64,000 bases of DNA from Faecalibacterium prausnitzii (GCF_003287405.1 NZ_PRLD01000009.1:1-64000); one strand, 5' to 3'; positions 33,696 through 42,178 are shown, counted from the stretch's first letter. Notes: generated by a model from the sequence alone, not told the origin. Program-made: numbers and translations.

Positions 33696-33824
33696 ATGGA
33701 TGTCGCTTTGTTATTGATGGTTCTTGGAGTCATGTTGAGTGGTTTCCGGGCAGCAGATGCGCTGGATCATATGCGGAAGGAGATCCTTCGACAGGAAGGA
33801 AAAAGACGCGGCTGGTGGTCGTGA
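33696..33824 (+). CDS. Small membrane peptide, 42 aa
   Basis: A short frame between ktrA and the kdpD-type gene encodes a hydrophobic helix (ALLLMVLGVMLSGFRAA) followed by a charged tail (HMRKEILRQEGKRRGWW), an N-out/C-in single-span pattern. AGGACGG lies upstream. The position suggests a small accessory subunit of the potassium module, comparable in concept with KdpF, but no sequence match is claimed. Confidence 0.5.
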   Translation: MDVALLLMVLGVMLSGFRAADALDHMRKEILRQEGKRRGWWS

Positions 33825-33866
33825 CCATCAAATTGTGCTATACTGTGGGCAAGGCAGGTGATTTTT

Positions 33867-35840
33867 ATGAATCAGAACGACCCACCCACTGAACATATTC
33901 TGGCGTGTCTGTCGTCCTCTCCCTCCAATGCAAAGATCGTGCGGACGGCAGCAACGATGGCAAAGGCGTTTGGAGGGACCTTTACAGCTCTGTATGTCCG
34001 GACTCCTGATTCGGATCAGATGGGAAAAGAAGACTGTCGGCGCTTGCAGCAGCACATTCGTATGGCAGAGCAGGCAGGTGCCGACATTTCTACGATCTAC
34101 GGAGATGACATTCCGCAGCAGATCGCGGAGTTTGCCCGCATCTCCGGCATTACAAAAATCGTGTTGGGGCGCTCCAGCGTACATCGCCGCCATTTCTGGA
34201 GTGGACCGTCACTGACTGAAAAATTGACGCTGACTGCGCCTAATCTGGATATTTATATCATCCCGGATGCTTCTGCAGAGAACGGCTACGGTTCAGGACG
34301 GAAGCTGTTCACCCGTCCGCTTCTGCCGTCTGTCCGTGATCTGCTGATCACCGCAGGCATCCTGAGCTGCATCACGCTCATCGGCTTCTTTTTCTTACAA
34401 CTGGACTTTGCACGCTATAATATTATCATGCTCTATATGCTGGGGGTGCTGTTCACCGCATTGTGTACCAGCGGTTACACCTGCGGTGTGCTGGGCTCTG
34501 TTGCCGGTGTTGCGCTGTACAATTTTTTTCTGACGGAACCGCGCCTGACATTCCATGCGTATGACCCCGGTTATCAGGTTACATTTGCCCTGATGCTGAC
34601 CTCTGCAATCATTACCTGTGCGTTGACAACACGGCTGAAGGATCATGCAAAAATGTCTGCGCAGGCAGCATTCCGGACAAAGGTACTGTTTGATACGAAT
34701 CAGCTTTTACAGAGAGCAAAAAACGAGGAAGAAATCCTCTCTCAGACAGCGTCCCAGCTGATGAAGCTGCTGAACCGGAGTTTGATCGTTTACCCGGAAC
34801 AAAACGGAGATCTTGGGTCAGAACAGGTTTTTGGGATTGATGGGGAAGTGCCGTGTAACATCTTTTCTGCACCGGAAGAACGAGATGCAGCAAACTGGAC
34901 GTTTGCCAACAAAAAGCGTTCCGGCGCAGGCACGGATAGCTACCCGGATGCAAAGGGGCTTTATCTTGCGCTTCGGACCGGAGGCGGCGTGTTTGGAGTG
35001 ATCGGAATCGATCTGTCCGAAAAACCGCTGGATGCCTTTGAAAACAGTGTGCTGCTTTCCATTCTGGGCGAAGGTGCGCTGGCCATCGAAAACCGCAGAA
35101 ACGCGCTGGAAAAAGAGCAAGCTGCATTGCAGGCAAGGAATGAAGAACTGCGGGCAAACCTGCTGCGCACGATCTCCCATGACCTGCGCACCCCGCTGAC
35201 CTCCATTTCCGGCAATGCCAGCAATCTGCTTTCCAACGGAGAAACGCTGGATACAGAGACCCGGAACAAGATCTGCACCGATATTTTTGACGATGCACAA
35301 TGGCTGATCGGTCTGGTGGAAAATCTGCTTTCCATCACCCGCATTGAAGATGGGCGGATGAATCTGCAGATCTCACCGCAGCTGATGGACGAAATGATCG
35401 AAGAAGCACTGCATCATGTCAACCGGAAAAGCTGCGAACACACCATCACAACACAGTATGGGGACGAGATCCTCCTGGTCAATGTGGATGCACGGCTGAT
35501 CATGCAGGTCGTTGTCAATCTGGTGGATAACGCCATCAAATACACCCCCGTGGGCTCGGTTATTCAGATTTCGGCTTACCGGAAAGACCATCAGGTCGTA
35601 GTGGAGGTTGCAGATAACGGTCCCGGCATTCCAGATCGCGCAAAAGCACAGGTGTTCGAGATGTTTTATACCGGGCAGAGCCGCATCGCAGACAGCCACC
35701 GCAGCCTTGGCTTGGGTTTGCCCCTCTGCCGAGCGATCCTGACGGCTCACGGCGGAACATTGACCCTGCGTGACAACATTCCCAACGGCAGTGTCTTTTC
35801 CTTTGCATTGCCGCAAAGCGAGGTGAACATTCATGAATAA
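33867..35840 (+). CDS. KdpD-like sensor kinase lacking the KdpD ATPase domain
   Basis: A 657-residue kinase. Residues 1-125 are a USP domain, then four helices of the KdpD DUF4118 membrane unit (about 155-260), a GAF-like segment, a phosphoacceptor domain (TISHDLRTPLTSISG) and an ATPase domain (NLVDNAIKYTP, VADNGPGIP, GLGLPLC). The N-terminal 200-residue KdpD domain with Walker motifs of E. coli KdpD is absent. The USP domain carries S-x-S (16-18), exactly 20 residues, then FTALY (39-43), the c-di-AMP binding motif described for S. aureus KdpD. ATG overlaps neither neighbour; AAGGCAGGTG is upstream. Coupled to kdpE. Confidence 0.88.
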   Translation: MNQNDPPTEHILACLSSSPSNAKIVRTAATMAKAFGGTFTALYVRTPDSDQMGKEDCRRLQQHIRMAEQAGADISTIYGDDIPQQIAEFARISGITKIVLGRSSVHRRHFWSGPSLTEKLTLTAPNLDIYIIPDASAENGYGSGRKLFTRPLLPSVRDLLITAGILSCITLIGFFFLQLDFARYNIIMLYMLGVLFTALCTSGYTCGVLGSVAGVALYNFFLTEPRLTFHAYDPGYQVTFALMLTSAIITCALTTRLKDHAKMSAQAAFRTKVLFDTNQLLQRAKNEEEILSQTASQLMKLLNRSLIVYPEQNGDLGSEQVFGIDGEVPCNIFSAPEERDAANWTFANKKRSGAGTDSYPDAKGLYLALRTGGGVFGVIGIDLSEKPLDAFENSVLLSILGEGALAIENRRNALEKEQAALQARNEELRANLLRTISHDLRTPLTSISGNASNLLSNGETLDTETRNKICTDIFDDAQWLIGLVENLLSITRIEDGRMNLQISPQLMDEMIEEALHHVNRKSCEHTITTQYGDEILLVNVDARLIMQVVVNLVDNAIKYTPVGSVIQISAYRKDHQVVVEVADNGPGIPDRAKAQVFEMFYTGQSRIADSHRSLGLGLPLCRAILTAHGGTLTLRDNIPNGSVFSFALPQSEVNIHE

Positions 35841-36543
35841 GCCGTCCATTCTGGTCGTAGAGGATGATGTTCCTGTACGGTGTCTGATCACAACGACCCT
35901 GAAAACCCACGGCTATAAATATCTGACTGCTTCCAATGGGGAAACGGCGATCATGATGACTACCAGCCACAATCCGGACATCATGCTGCTGGATCTTGGG
36001 CTGCCCGATATAGACGGCATCGAGGTCATCCGCAGCGTCCGCACATGGTCGAACCTGCCCATCATCGTCCTGAGTGCCCGGAGCGAAGATTCTGATAAGA
36101 TCGAGGCACTGGACAACGGCGCAGACGATTATCTGACAAAGCCGTTTTCCGTGGATGAGCTGCTGGCAAGACTGCGTGTAACGCAGCGCCGATTGAATCT
36201 GCTGGCTTCTGACGGCATCAATAGCCCGGTTTTTGTCAATGGTCCTTTGAAGATCGACTTCTCGGCAGGCTGCGTCTGGCTGAGCGAGAATGAATTGCAT
36301 TTGACCCCCATCGAGTACAAACTGCTGTGTGTGCTGGCGCATAATGTGGGCAAAGTGCTGACGCATACCTCCCTCACGCAGAAAGTATGGGGCAGTACGC
36401 AGGAAAATGACATTGCTTCCTTGCGCGTTTACATGGCATCCCTGCGCAAAAAATTGGAACGATACCCGGATGCGCCGCATCTGATCCAGACCCATGTTGG
36501 TGTCGGATACCGGATGCTGCGCGCAGAAAATGATGAAGCATAG
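35833..36543 (+). CDS. kdpE: KdpE-like response regulator
   Basis: A 236-residue OmpR-family regulator: acidic Glu10/Asp11/Asp12, phospho-Asp54 (MLLDLGLPD), Lys103 (YLTKPF), and a winged-helix domain ending HVGVGYRML. The sequence follows KdpE closely. Start overlaps the kinase stop by eight bases. No kdpFABC genes are present; here it most likely controls the KtrB/KtrA genes upstream. Repeat family A follows the stop. Confidence 0.9.
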   Translation: MNKPSILVVEDDVPVRCLITTTLKTHGYKYLTASNGETAIMMTTSHNPDIMLLDLGLPDIDGIEVIRSVRTWSNLPIIVLSARSEDSDKIEALDNGADDYLTKPFSVDELLARLRVTQRRLNLLASDGINSPVFVNGPLKIDFSAGCVWLSENELHLTPIEYKLLCVLAHNVGKVLTHTSLTQKVWGSTQENDIASLRVYMASLRKKLERYPDAPHLIQTHVGVGYRMLRAENDEA

Positions 36544-36545
36544 TA

Positions 36546-36612
36546 AAAAAACAGGGTGCGTCCTGCGAACGCACCCTGCCAAAAGCTACGGACGATAGCG
36601 ATATCTACGAAA
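36546..36612 (+). repeat. Intergenic repeat family A, copy 3 (partial)
   Basis: CAGGGTGCGTCCTGCGAACG hairpin with CACCCTG, then GACGATAGCGATAT as in copies 1 and 2, after which it diverges. Probably the terminator of the ktr-kdp unit. Confidence 0.6.
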
Positions 36613-36716
36613 AACTGGGTGTAAGCTCCCTCAAGCAGTTGCAGCAGTTCGCGGCGATCCTGAATTCCGGTGGCAACAGCGTCCCGGACGACGGCACCCC
36701 CGGGAAGGGCTGCTGA
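36591..36716 (+). pseudogene. Fragment of an unidentified mobile-element protein
   Basis: A 41-codon open fragment with no start (DIYEKLGVSSLKQLQQFAAI then LNSGGNSVPDDGTPGKGC, stop) reads as the C-terminus of a real protein, with helix and Gly/Pro-rich tail. It overlaps repeat A copy 3, whose GATAGCGATATNTA part therefore probably derives from this gene. Family not recognised; a phage or conjugative-element origin is guessed from the next fragment. Confidence 0.35.
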
Positions 36717-36763
36717 ACCGGCTGCTCCACCGTTCAATGATGTATAAATAGGAGGTGCCTGCC

Positions 36764-36901
36764 ATGACCGACCTTCGGGATTGGTTAAAGGCGTACAACA
36801 TCAAAAATTCTATGGGCGGGGAGATGGCATATAACACGATTCAGCGGATGCTGAGCAGCCGCTGGCTTTTCATCTTGCCGGGGCTTGAACATAGCCGCTA
36901 A
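36764..36901 (+). CDS. Short truncated protein, probable mobile-element relic
   Basis: A 45-residue frame with a strong ribosome site (AGGAGGTGCCTGCC) starts MTDLRDWLKAYNIKNSMGGE and ends soon after in WLFILPGLEHSR. The N-terminus looks like a genuine small phage or element protein; the tail appears to be unrelated sequence picked up by truncation. Not recognised further. Confidence 0.4.
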   Translation: MTDLRDWLKAYNIKNSMGGEMAYNTIQRMLSSRWLFILPGLEHSR

Positions 36902-36935
36902 CAATGTTAATACGTCCTAACATCGTCGAAAAATA

Positions 36936-36963
36936 TTGAAAAACCCCGAAAGCGTGCTACAAT
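36936..36963 (+). promoter_or_regulatory. Promoter of the DUF6110/P-type ATPase operon
   Basis: TTGAAA, 16-bp spacer, TACAAT with TGC before it. Just upstream, 36898-36922 has CTAACA..GTTAAT..CCTAACA, similar to the metal boxes near 43550, so metal control is possible. Confidence 0.65.
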
Positions 36964-37035
36964 ATAAAGATAAAGAGCCTGCCCCACTCAAGGGGATGGG
37001 CACACAGATAGGAAATACAGAAACGAGGGGTAAAT

Positions 37036-37326
37036 ATGTTTGATGCAAAAAAGCTTGCACTGTTTTTGGGCGGTGTGGTGTTCGGCTCTGCCGGCTTCAA
37101 GGTGCTGTCCAGCAAGGATGCCAAAAAGGTCTACACCCAGACCACCGCTGCGGTGCTGCGGATGAAGGACTGCACCATGCAGACCGTGAATAAGGTGCAG
37201 GAGGAAGCAGGGGACATCCTTGCCGATGCAAAGGCCATCAACGAGAGCCGCGCCGCCGAGGCTGCACAGGAGGTCATCGAGGATACGGCTGAAGAAGAAC
37301 AGGCCGAAGAGCAGACCGCACAGTGA
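37036..37326 (+). CDS. DUF6110-type small protein
   Basis: A 96-residue protein: N-terminal hydrophobic glycine-rich segment (KLALFLGGVVFGSAGFKVL), an amphipathic middle helix, and an acidic Glu/Ala tail. I associate this with DUF6110, which is regularly found directly before heavy-metal P-type ATPases, suggesting a membrane-associated accessory or metal chaperone role; function unproven. AGGGGTAAAT precedes ATG. The ATPase starts 61 bases after the stop. Confidence 0.7.
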   Translation: MFDAKKLALFLGGVVFGSAGFKVLSSKDAKKVYTQTTAAVLRMKDCTMQTVNKVQEEAGDILADAKAINESRAAEAAQEVIEDTAEEEQAEEQTAQ

Positions 37327-37387
37327 TATAGCGCAGCAGAGCCGCCGCTTTGGGCGGCTCTTTTTGCACAGAGGGGTAAGAAAAGCA

Positions 37388-39478
37388 ATGAAATGTACGA
37401 TCCTACATGAAGGGAAGGGACGGATGCGGGTGCACGTCTGCGCTGTGCGCATGACCCTGCACCGGGCAGACGTGCTGGAAGCCTACCTGAACGGGCAGGA
37501 CAACATCCAGAAAGCCACCGTCTACGAGCGCACCGGAGATGTGGTGCTGACCTACCGGGGCAGCCGGAAGGACGCCGCCGCCCTGCTGGCGGCCTACCGC
37601 TTTGACAACGAAGAACTGGAGGTGCTGGTCACCTCTCACGACAGCCGGAAGATCAATCAGGAATATCAGGAAAAGATGGTCAGCCTTGTGGCGGGCCGGG
37701 TGTTCCGCAAGGTGTTCCTGCCCGCGCCCATCGCAGCGGCCTATACGGTGTGGCGCTCCATCGCCTTTATCTGGAAGGGGATCCGCTGCCTGCTGCACCG
37801 CAAGCTGGAAGTAGAGGTGCTGGATGCGCTCAGCATCACCGCCTCCCTCCTGCGGGGCGATTACAGCACCGCAGGCTCGGTGATGTTCCTGCTGACGGTG
37901 GGCAGCCTGCTGGAAGAGTGGACGCGGAAAAAGAGTTTGGACGACCTTGCCCGCAGCATGGCACTGAACGTGGATAAGGTCTGGGTGCGTACCCCGCAGG
38001 GCGAGGTGCTGGTGCCGTTGACCCGCGTCCACGCAGGGGACGAAGTAGTGGTGCGCTCCGGCAACATGATCCCGCTGGACGGCATGGTACTGGAGGGCGA
38101 AGCCATGGTGAACCAAGCCGCCCTGACCGGCGAGTCCATGCCGGTGCGCAAGACCACCGGTGCCACCGTCTACGCAGGCACGGTGGTGGAAGAGGGCGAA
38201 TGCGTCCTTGTGGCCAAAGCCGAAGGCGGTGCCAACCGCTACGATAAGATCGTGGCGATGATCGAGGAATCGGAAAAGCTCAAGTCCGGCACTGAGAACC
38301 GGGCTTTGCAGCTGGCCGACCGTCTGGTGCCGTGGTGCCTTGCCGGTACGGTGGCTACCTACGCCTTTACCCGCAATGTCACCCGCGCCATCTCCATTTT
38401 GATGGTGGACTTCTCCTGTGCACTGAAGCTTTCCATGCCGCTGGCGGTGCTTTCTGCCATGCGGGAGTGCGGGGAATACCACATCACCGTAAAGGGCGGC
38501 AAGTATCTGGAAGCGCTGGCAAAGGCGGACACCATCGTGTTCGATAAGACCGGCACCCTCACCCGTGCCACCCCGCAGGTGGTGCAGGTAGTGCCTTTCT
38601 CCGGCTGTGAGGAGCAGGAGGTATTGCAGCTTGCCGCCTGTCTGGAAGAGCATTTCCCCCATTCCATGGCAAACGCCGTTGTCCGTGCTGCCAGAGAGCG
38701 GGGTATCTCCCACGAGGAGATGCACTCCGAGGTGGAGTACATCGTGGCGCACGGCATTGCCAGCCGGGTGGGCGGCACGCGGGTGGTCATCGGCAGTGCC
38801 CACTTCATTTTTGAGGACGAGGGCTGCACCATCCCGGCGGGGGAACAGGCAAAGTTCGATGCACTGGACCCGCAGTACTCCCACCTGTATCTGGCGGCTT
38901 CCGGGGTGCTGGCGGGGGTCATCTGCATCGCAGACCCCCTGCGCCCGGAGGCGGCACAGGTGCTGCATAAGCTCCGGAAGCTGGGCATTGCCCAGACGGT
39001 CATGATGACCGGCGACAGCGACCGCACCGCCCGCGCCATTGCGGCGCAGGTGGGGGTGGACCGCTGCTTTGCGGAGGTGTTGCCGGAGGATAAAGCCGCC
39101 TTTGTCCGTGACGCCAAGGCCGAAGGACATACGGTGGTGATGATCGGTGACGGCATCAACGATTCGCCCGCCTTGTCGGCGGCAGATATCGGCATCGCCA
39201 TCCATTCCGGTGCCGCCATCGCCCGGGAAATTGCCGATGTGACCATCCGTGCAGACAGTCTGGAAGAACTGGTGACTTTAAAAGCCATTGCCAACGCCCT
39301 GCAAAAGCGGGTGGGCAGCAATTACCGCTTTGTCCTCAGCTTCAACTCCGCGCTCATCCTTCTGGGCGCACTGGGCATCCTGCCCCCTGCCACCAGCGCG
39401 ATGCTGCATAACCTTTCCACCCTTGGCATCAGCCTGCGCAGCATGACAGACCTGCTGGAGCAGAAGCCTTTACCGTGA
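37388..39478 (+). CDS. P1B-type heavy-metal-translocating ATPase
   Basis: A 696-residue metal exporter. Motifs: TGES in the actuator domain, phosphorylation site DKTGTLT, EEHFPHSMANAVV (the P1B His-Pro region in variant form), MMTGDSDRTARAIA and GDGINDSPAL. The membrane metal site normally reading CPC or SPC is here DFSCALKLSMPL, with Cys-Ala-Leu-Lys and no Pro, resembling the CtpC-like branch more than Cu or Zn pumps. The N-terminal 90 residues are an HMA-like fold without CxxC. Start ATG with GAGGGGTAAG upstream; the long upstream frame overlaps the DUF6110 gene and is spurious. Metal unknown, perhaps Fe or Mn. Confidence 0.88.
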   Translation: MKCTILHEGKGRMRVHVCAVRMTLHRADVLEAYLNGQDNIQKATVYERTGDVVLTYRGSRKDAAALLAAYRFDNEELEVLVTSHDSRKINQEYQEKMVSLVAGRVFRKVFLPAPIAAAYTVWRSIAFIWKGIRCLLHRKLEVEVLDALSITASLLRGDYSTAGSVMFLLTVGSLLEEWTRKKSLDDLARSMALNVDKVWVRTPQGEVLVPLTRVHAGDEVVVRSGNMIPLDGMVLEGEAMVNQAALTGESMPVRKTTGATVYAGTVVEEGECVLVAKAEGGANRYDKIVAMIEESEKLKSGTENRALQLADRLVPWCLAGTVATYAFTRNVTRAISILMVDFSCALKLSMPLAVLSAMRECGEYHITVKGGKYLEALAKADTIVFDKTGTLTRATPQVVQVVPFSGCEEQEVLQLAACLEEHFPHSMANAVVRAARERGISHEEMHSEVEYIVAHGIASRVGGTRVVIGSAHFIFEDEGCTIPAGEQAKFDALDPQYSHLYLAASGVLAGVICIADPLRPEAAQVLHKLRKLGIAQTVMMTGDSDRTARAIAAQVGVDRCFAEVLPEDKAAFVRDAKAEGHTVVMIGDGINDSPALSAADIGIAIHSGAAIAREIADVTIRADSLEELVTLKAIANALQKRVGSNYRFVLSFNSALILLGALGILPPATSAMLHNLSTLGISLRSMTDLLEQKPLP

Positions 39479-39482
39479 AAAT

Positions 39483-39518
39483 GGTACGCCGGAGCGTCCG
39501 CAGACGCTCCGGCGTACC
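39483..39518. terminator. Strong hairpin after the P-type ATPase
   Basis: Perfect 16-bp stem GGTACGCCGGAGCGTC / GACGCTCCGGCGTACC with CGCA loop; only a weak T-rich tail follows. Confidence 0.65.
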
Positions 39519-39524
39519 GAAATT

Positions 39525-39590
39525 ATAAATAGTTTTTCCGCTGAAAATGCCCAGAGCATAGCGGAGGGCATTCAAAATCGTCCTAGTCAA
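39525..39590. repeat. Intergenic repeat family D, copy 1
   Basis: TTTTTCCGCTGAAAATG, CCCAGAGCATAGCGGAGGGC, ATTCAAAATCGTCCT. Related copies at 48404-48455 and 57165-57225. Confidence 0.6.
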
Positions 39591-39637
39591 AAAAGGAGAC
39601 TGATGCACAAATACTGCGCAGCGGCTTCCTTTTTGTT

Positions 39638-40537
39638 TCAGATAAACCGGCAGAAGCCCAGCCAGCAGCCCAGCAGGAAGAAGAGCAGCGCCTTACCCAG
39701 CACCGGCAGCCACTGGTGCTTACACAAGGCGGTATCCCACCGGTGGATGTTCTGTTTGGGGCAGGTGCCCACGCAGGCTTCACAGGCGATGCACTCCCCG
39801 CTGCGCAGGCTGCTTTCCTCCAGCTTCAGGCACACCGGGCACTGCTGCTTGCAGGCGTTGCAGCCCGGAATGCAGCCCTCACTCTGCCGGTGCAGCCGTG
39901 CAAAGGGCAGCACCGGCAGCAGGGCGAACACCGCACCCATGGGGCAGAGAAACTGACAGAAGAACCGGGGCTGCACCGCCATGCCCAGCAAAATGAGCAC
40001 AAGCAGCGCAATGCCCACACCGAAGCCCTCCGGCGGCAGACGCAGAGCCGTCAGGCGGGAAAATACCTCCCACGGGCTTGCGCCGGTCAACAGCTTTTCC
40101 TGCCGGGTCACATACAGCGCTACCAGCCCTGCCAGCAGCAGATATTTGACCTTCTGCCCCCAAAGCACCGCCCGCTCCGGCAGACGGAGCTGCTTTTTGC
40201 GGTGAAACAGCTTTTTCTGGAGTAGCCCGGACAGCGCCCAGACGGCATCGCCCAAGCTGCCAAAGGCGCAGGCGTACCCGCAGAAAAACCGGTCGAACAG
40301 CAACGTGAAGCCGCACAGCCCCAGCAGGGAAAGCGTAAAGCTGTCCGCCGAGAGCACCTCGCCCGCACCGATGTGCAGAAAAATCTGTTTTACCCCGGAA
40401 AACCCGGCCACGAATGCGCCCGGCATGGTCACAAAGAAGAACAGCTGCACCCCGGCGCGCAGCCATATGCGGCGCTTTTTGTCCCGCTGACGCTGCTGCG
40501 CCGCAGTTAAAGGCTTTGCCTGTGTTTTTTCCATCAT
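39638..40537 (-). CDS. NapH/YccM-like membrane 4Fe-4S polyferredoxin
   Basis: A 299-residue membrane protein with about five helices and two kinds of cysteine motif: membrane-side FFCGYAC and FFCQFLCP pairs, as in NapH/CcoG/RnfB-related proteins, and a ferredoxin-like pair CIPGCNACKQQCPVC / CIACEACVGTCP binding two 4Fe-4S clusters. It probably passes electrons from the cytosol through the membrane to the flavin-binding proteins encoded upstream in the same operon. Start overlaps the FMN-binding protein's stop (ATGATG); M1 or M2 could both serve. Confidence 0.85.
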   Translation of the reverse strand: MMEKTQAKPLTAAQQRQRDKKRRIWLRAGVQLFFFVTMPGAFVAGFSGVKQIFLHIGAGEVLSADSFTLSLLGLCGFTLLFDRFFCGYACAFGSLGDAVWALSGLLQKKLFHRKKQLRLPERAVLWGQKVKYLLLAGLVALYVTRQEKLLTGASPWEVFSRLTALRLPPEGFGVGIALLVLILLGMAVQPRFFCQFLCPMGAVFALLPVLPFARLHRQSEGCIPGCNACKQQCPVCLKLEESSLRSGECIACEACVGTCPKQNIHRWDTALCKHQWLPVLGKALLFFLLGCWLGFCRFI

Positions 40538-40998
40538 CCTGCCGCCTTTCCCAGTGCGTCCGCTACTGCACCGATAAGTCCTTCTGCCGTGAGGGTAGCG
40601 CCGGAAACGGTATCCACCTCGGCAGACTGCACCGCCAGCATCTCGTCCAGCAAAGGCAGCGCCTGCTTATAGTAGGGCTTATCCTCACCGGAAGCATCCA
40701 GCACCGATATATCGGTCATTTTTCCGTTCTGAATGGTTACCGACACCCGGATGACATCGCCAAAACCAAAGGCGCTGCCCTCGTAGGTGCCGTCCCGGTA
40801 GCCGCTCTGGCTCTGCTCCGCCTGCGCTGCGCTCTGCGCCTGCAAAACGGAAGCGTTGTAGGCTTCCACCTCGGCAATTTCCTGCTTGCGCTGACTTACC
40901 GCCGCCGCCCGGACCAGCGCTACCTGCTGGTATTGCCACAGGATGCCAAGGAACAGCAGCAGGTTCACTGCCCGGAGAAGAAAATTCTTGTATTTCAT
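40534..40998 (-). CDS. FMN-binding-domain membrane-anchored protein
   Basis: A 154-residue protein: N-terminal membrane anchor (LLRAVNLLLFLGILWQY), short linker, then one FMN_bind domain (about 67-150) with the covalent flavinylation motif D-T-V-S-G-A-T-L-T. Such Thr residues receive FMN from ApbE transferase and carry electrons outside the membrane. No apbE is in the window. It lies between the two-domain FMN-binding protein (ATGA overlap) and the polyferredoxin. Confidence 0.85.
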   Translation of the reverse strand: MKYKNFLLRAVNLLLFLGILWQYQQVALVRAAAVSQRKQEIAEVEAYNASVLQAQSAAQAEQSQSGYRDGTYEGSAFGFGDVIRVSVTIQNGKMTDISVLDASGEDKPYYKQALPLLDEMLAVQSAEVDTVSGATLTAEGLIGAVADALGKAAG

Positions 40999-42098
40999 TC
41001 CGCTGCTCCTTCCGTTTCAGGTTCGGTTTCGGTCTCTTCCGGCGGAAGCGCCGTCTCGGATGCCGGCAGCACTTCCTCAGAAGATGCCGGTTCAGAATCG
41101 TCCGGTGCATCTGCCGGGAAAAGCTGCTGCCATACTTCCTTGAACCACGTGGAAACAGCGCTCTTTTCCTCCGGCTGCACCACCTCCACGGTGGGCGCGG
41201 TGACCGGCGTTTCCTCGGGTTCTGCCGCTTCGGACGGTGCGACTTCTTCCACCACTTCTTCCGATGCAGCCTGCTCCGGGTCGGCTTCCTCTGCCGGGGC
41301 GACAGCGGCCTTTGCCAGCGCCAGCTTGACGGCGTTCAGGATACCGGTGGAAGAGTAGGTGGCACCGGAAACAGCATCCACATTGGGGTTTTGTCCTTCC
41401 AGAATGGCGGGAATGACCCGCTTTGCCCGGGAAAGATATTCCTCCTCGTCCTCAGCGCTCAGAATCGTGATATCGGTGATCTTATCCTCTGCCACCGTGA
41501 TCTGTACCGTAATTTTGCCCTCAAAGCCTATGGCTTCGGCAGTGTAGATGCCGTCACGGTAGGTGGATGGCGCTGTAAATTCCTCCACCACCAGCGGTGC
41601 GGCGGGCTTGGGCTGCGGCGGCAGGGGATTGTTGACCACCTCGCCGGTCAGGGCGTTCTGCACCGCGCCCAGAATGCCCCGGCTGGTGTAGGTGGCTTCG
41701 GAAACGGCATCCACCTCCCAGCTCTGGGCATCCACTACAGTAGTCAAAAGCCGCTTTGCACGCCGCAGAAACTGCTTGGTCTCGTGGGAAGCATCCAGAA
41801 TTTCAACCTCCGTGATGCTGCCGTTTTCCATGGTGACCTGCACCCGGACGGTACCGCCGTAGCCCCGGGAAGAGCCGACGTAAACGCCGTCAGCATAGGG
41901 CAGCTTGGGCAGCGCTTCTTCCTCCGCTTCGGAGGAAGCGGCTTCCACCGGCTGCTCCACCACGGCTGTCAGCCTTTCCGGCACGGCAGCCAGCACCGGC
42001 ACAGTGCGCGGCAGGGCAAAAAGCACCGCTGCCGCTGCCGCCACCGCCGGGAGCAGCTGCACCAGCGGCAGCAGCGTGTTGCTTCGTTTTTTGTTCAT
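40995..42098 (-). CDS. Two-domain FMN-binding extracytoplasmic protein
   Basis: A 367-residue protein: signal anchor (LLPLVQLLPAVAAAAAVLFAL), two FMN_bind domains (about 70-155 and 180-265), then a long acidic Glu/Pro/Ser/Val-rich tail without domain signature. Domain 2 has the canonical flavinylation site DAVSGATYSS; domain 1 has DAVSEATYTS, Gly replaced by Glu, so its modification is uncertain. ATG at 42098 follows AGGAGGAGTTGG. Likely an extracellular electron relay linked to the polyferredoxin and the Tp47-like protein. Confidence 0.85.
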   Translation of the reverse strand: MNKKRSNTLLPLVQLLPAVAAAAAVLFALPRTVPVLAAVPERLTAVVEQPVEAASSEAEEEALPKLPYADGVYVGSSRGYGGTVRVQVTMENGSITEVEILDASHETKQFLRRAKRLLTTVVDAQSWEVDAVSEATYTSRGILGAVQNALTGEVVNNPLPPQPKPAAPLVVEEFTAPSTYRDGIYTAEAIGFEGKITVQITVAEDKITDITILSAEDEEEYLSRAKRVIPAILEGQNPNVDAVSGATYSSTGILNAVKLALAKAAVAPAEEADPEQAASEEVVEEVAPSEAAEPEETPVTAPTVEVVQPEEKSAVSTWFKEVWQQLFPADAPDDSEPASSEEVLPASETALPPEETETEPETEGAAE

Positions 42099-42118
42099 TC
42101 CAACTCCTCCTGACACGG

Positions 42119-42160
42119 AAAAGCAAGGCCGCCTGCATAGAGCGACCTTGCTTTTTGGGT
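42119..42160 (-). terminator. Terminator between Tp47-like gene and FMN-binding gene
   Basis: On the minus strand AAGCAAGGTCGC / GGCGGCCTTGCTT stem, then TTCC. Partial termination would set different levels of the secreted protein and the redox genes. Confidence 0.5.
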
Positions 42161-42178
42161 ATTCTGTTTTTTGCCGGA

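Noticed and set aside
37403-39205. A 600-codon open frame on the minus strand
   Set aside because: Antisense shadow of the P-type ATPase, which has all family motifs.
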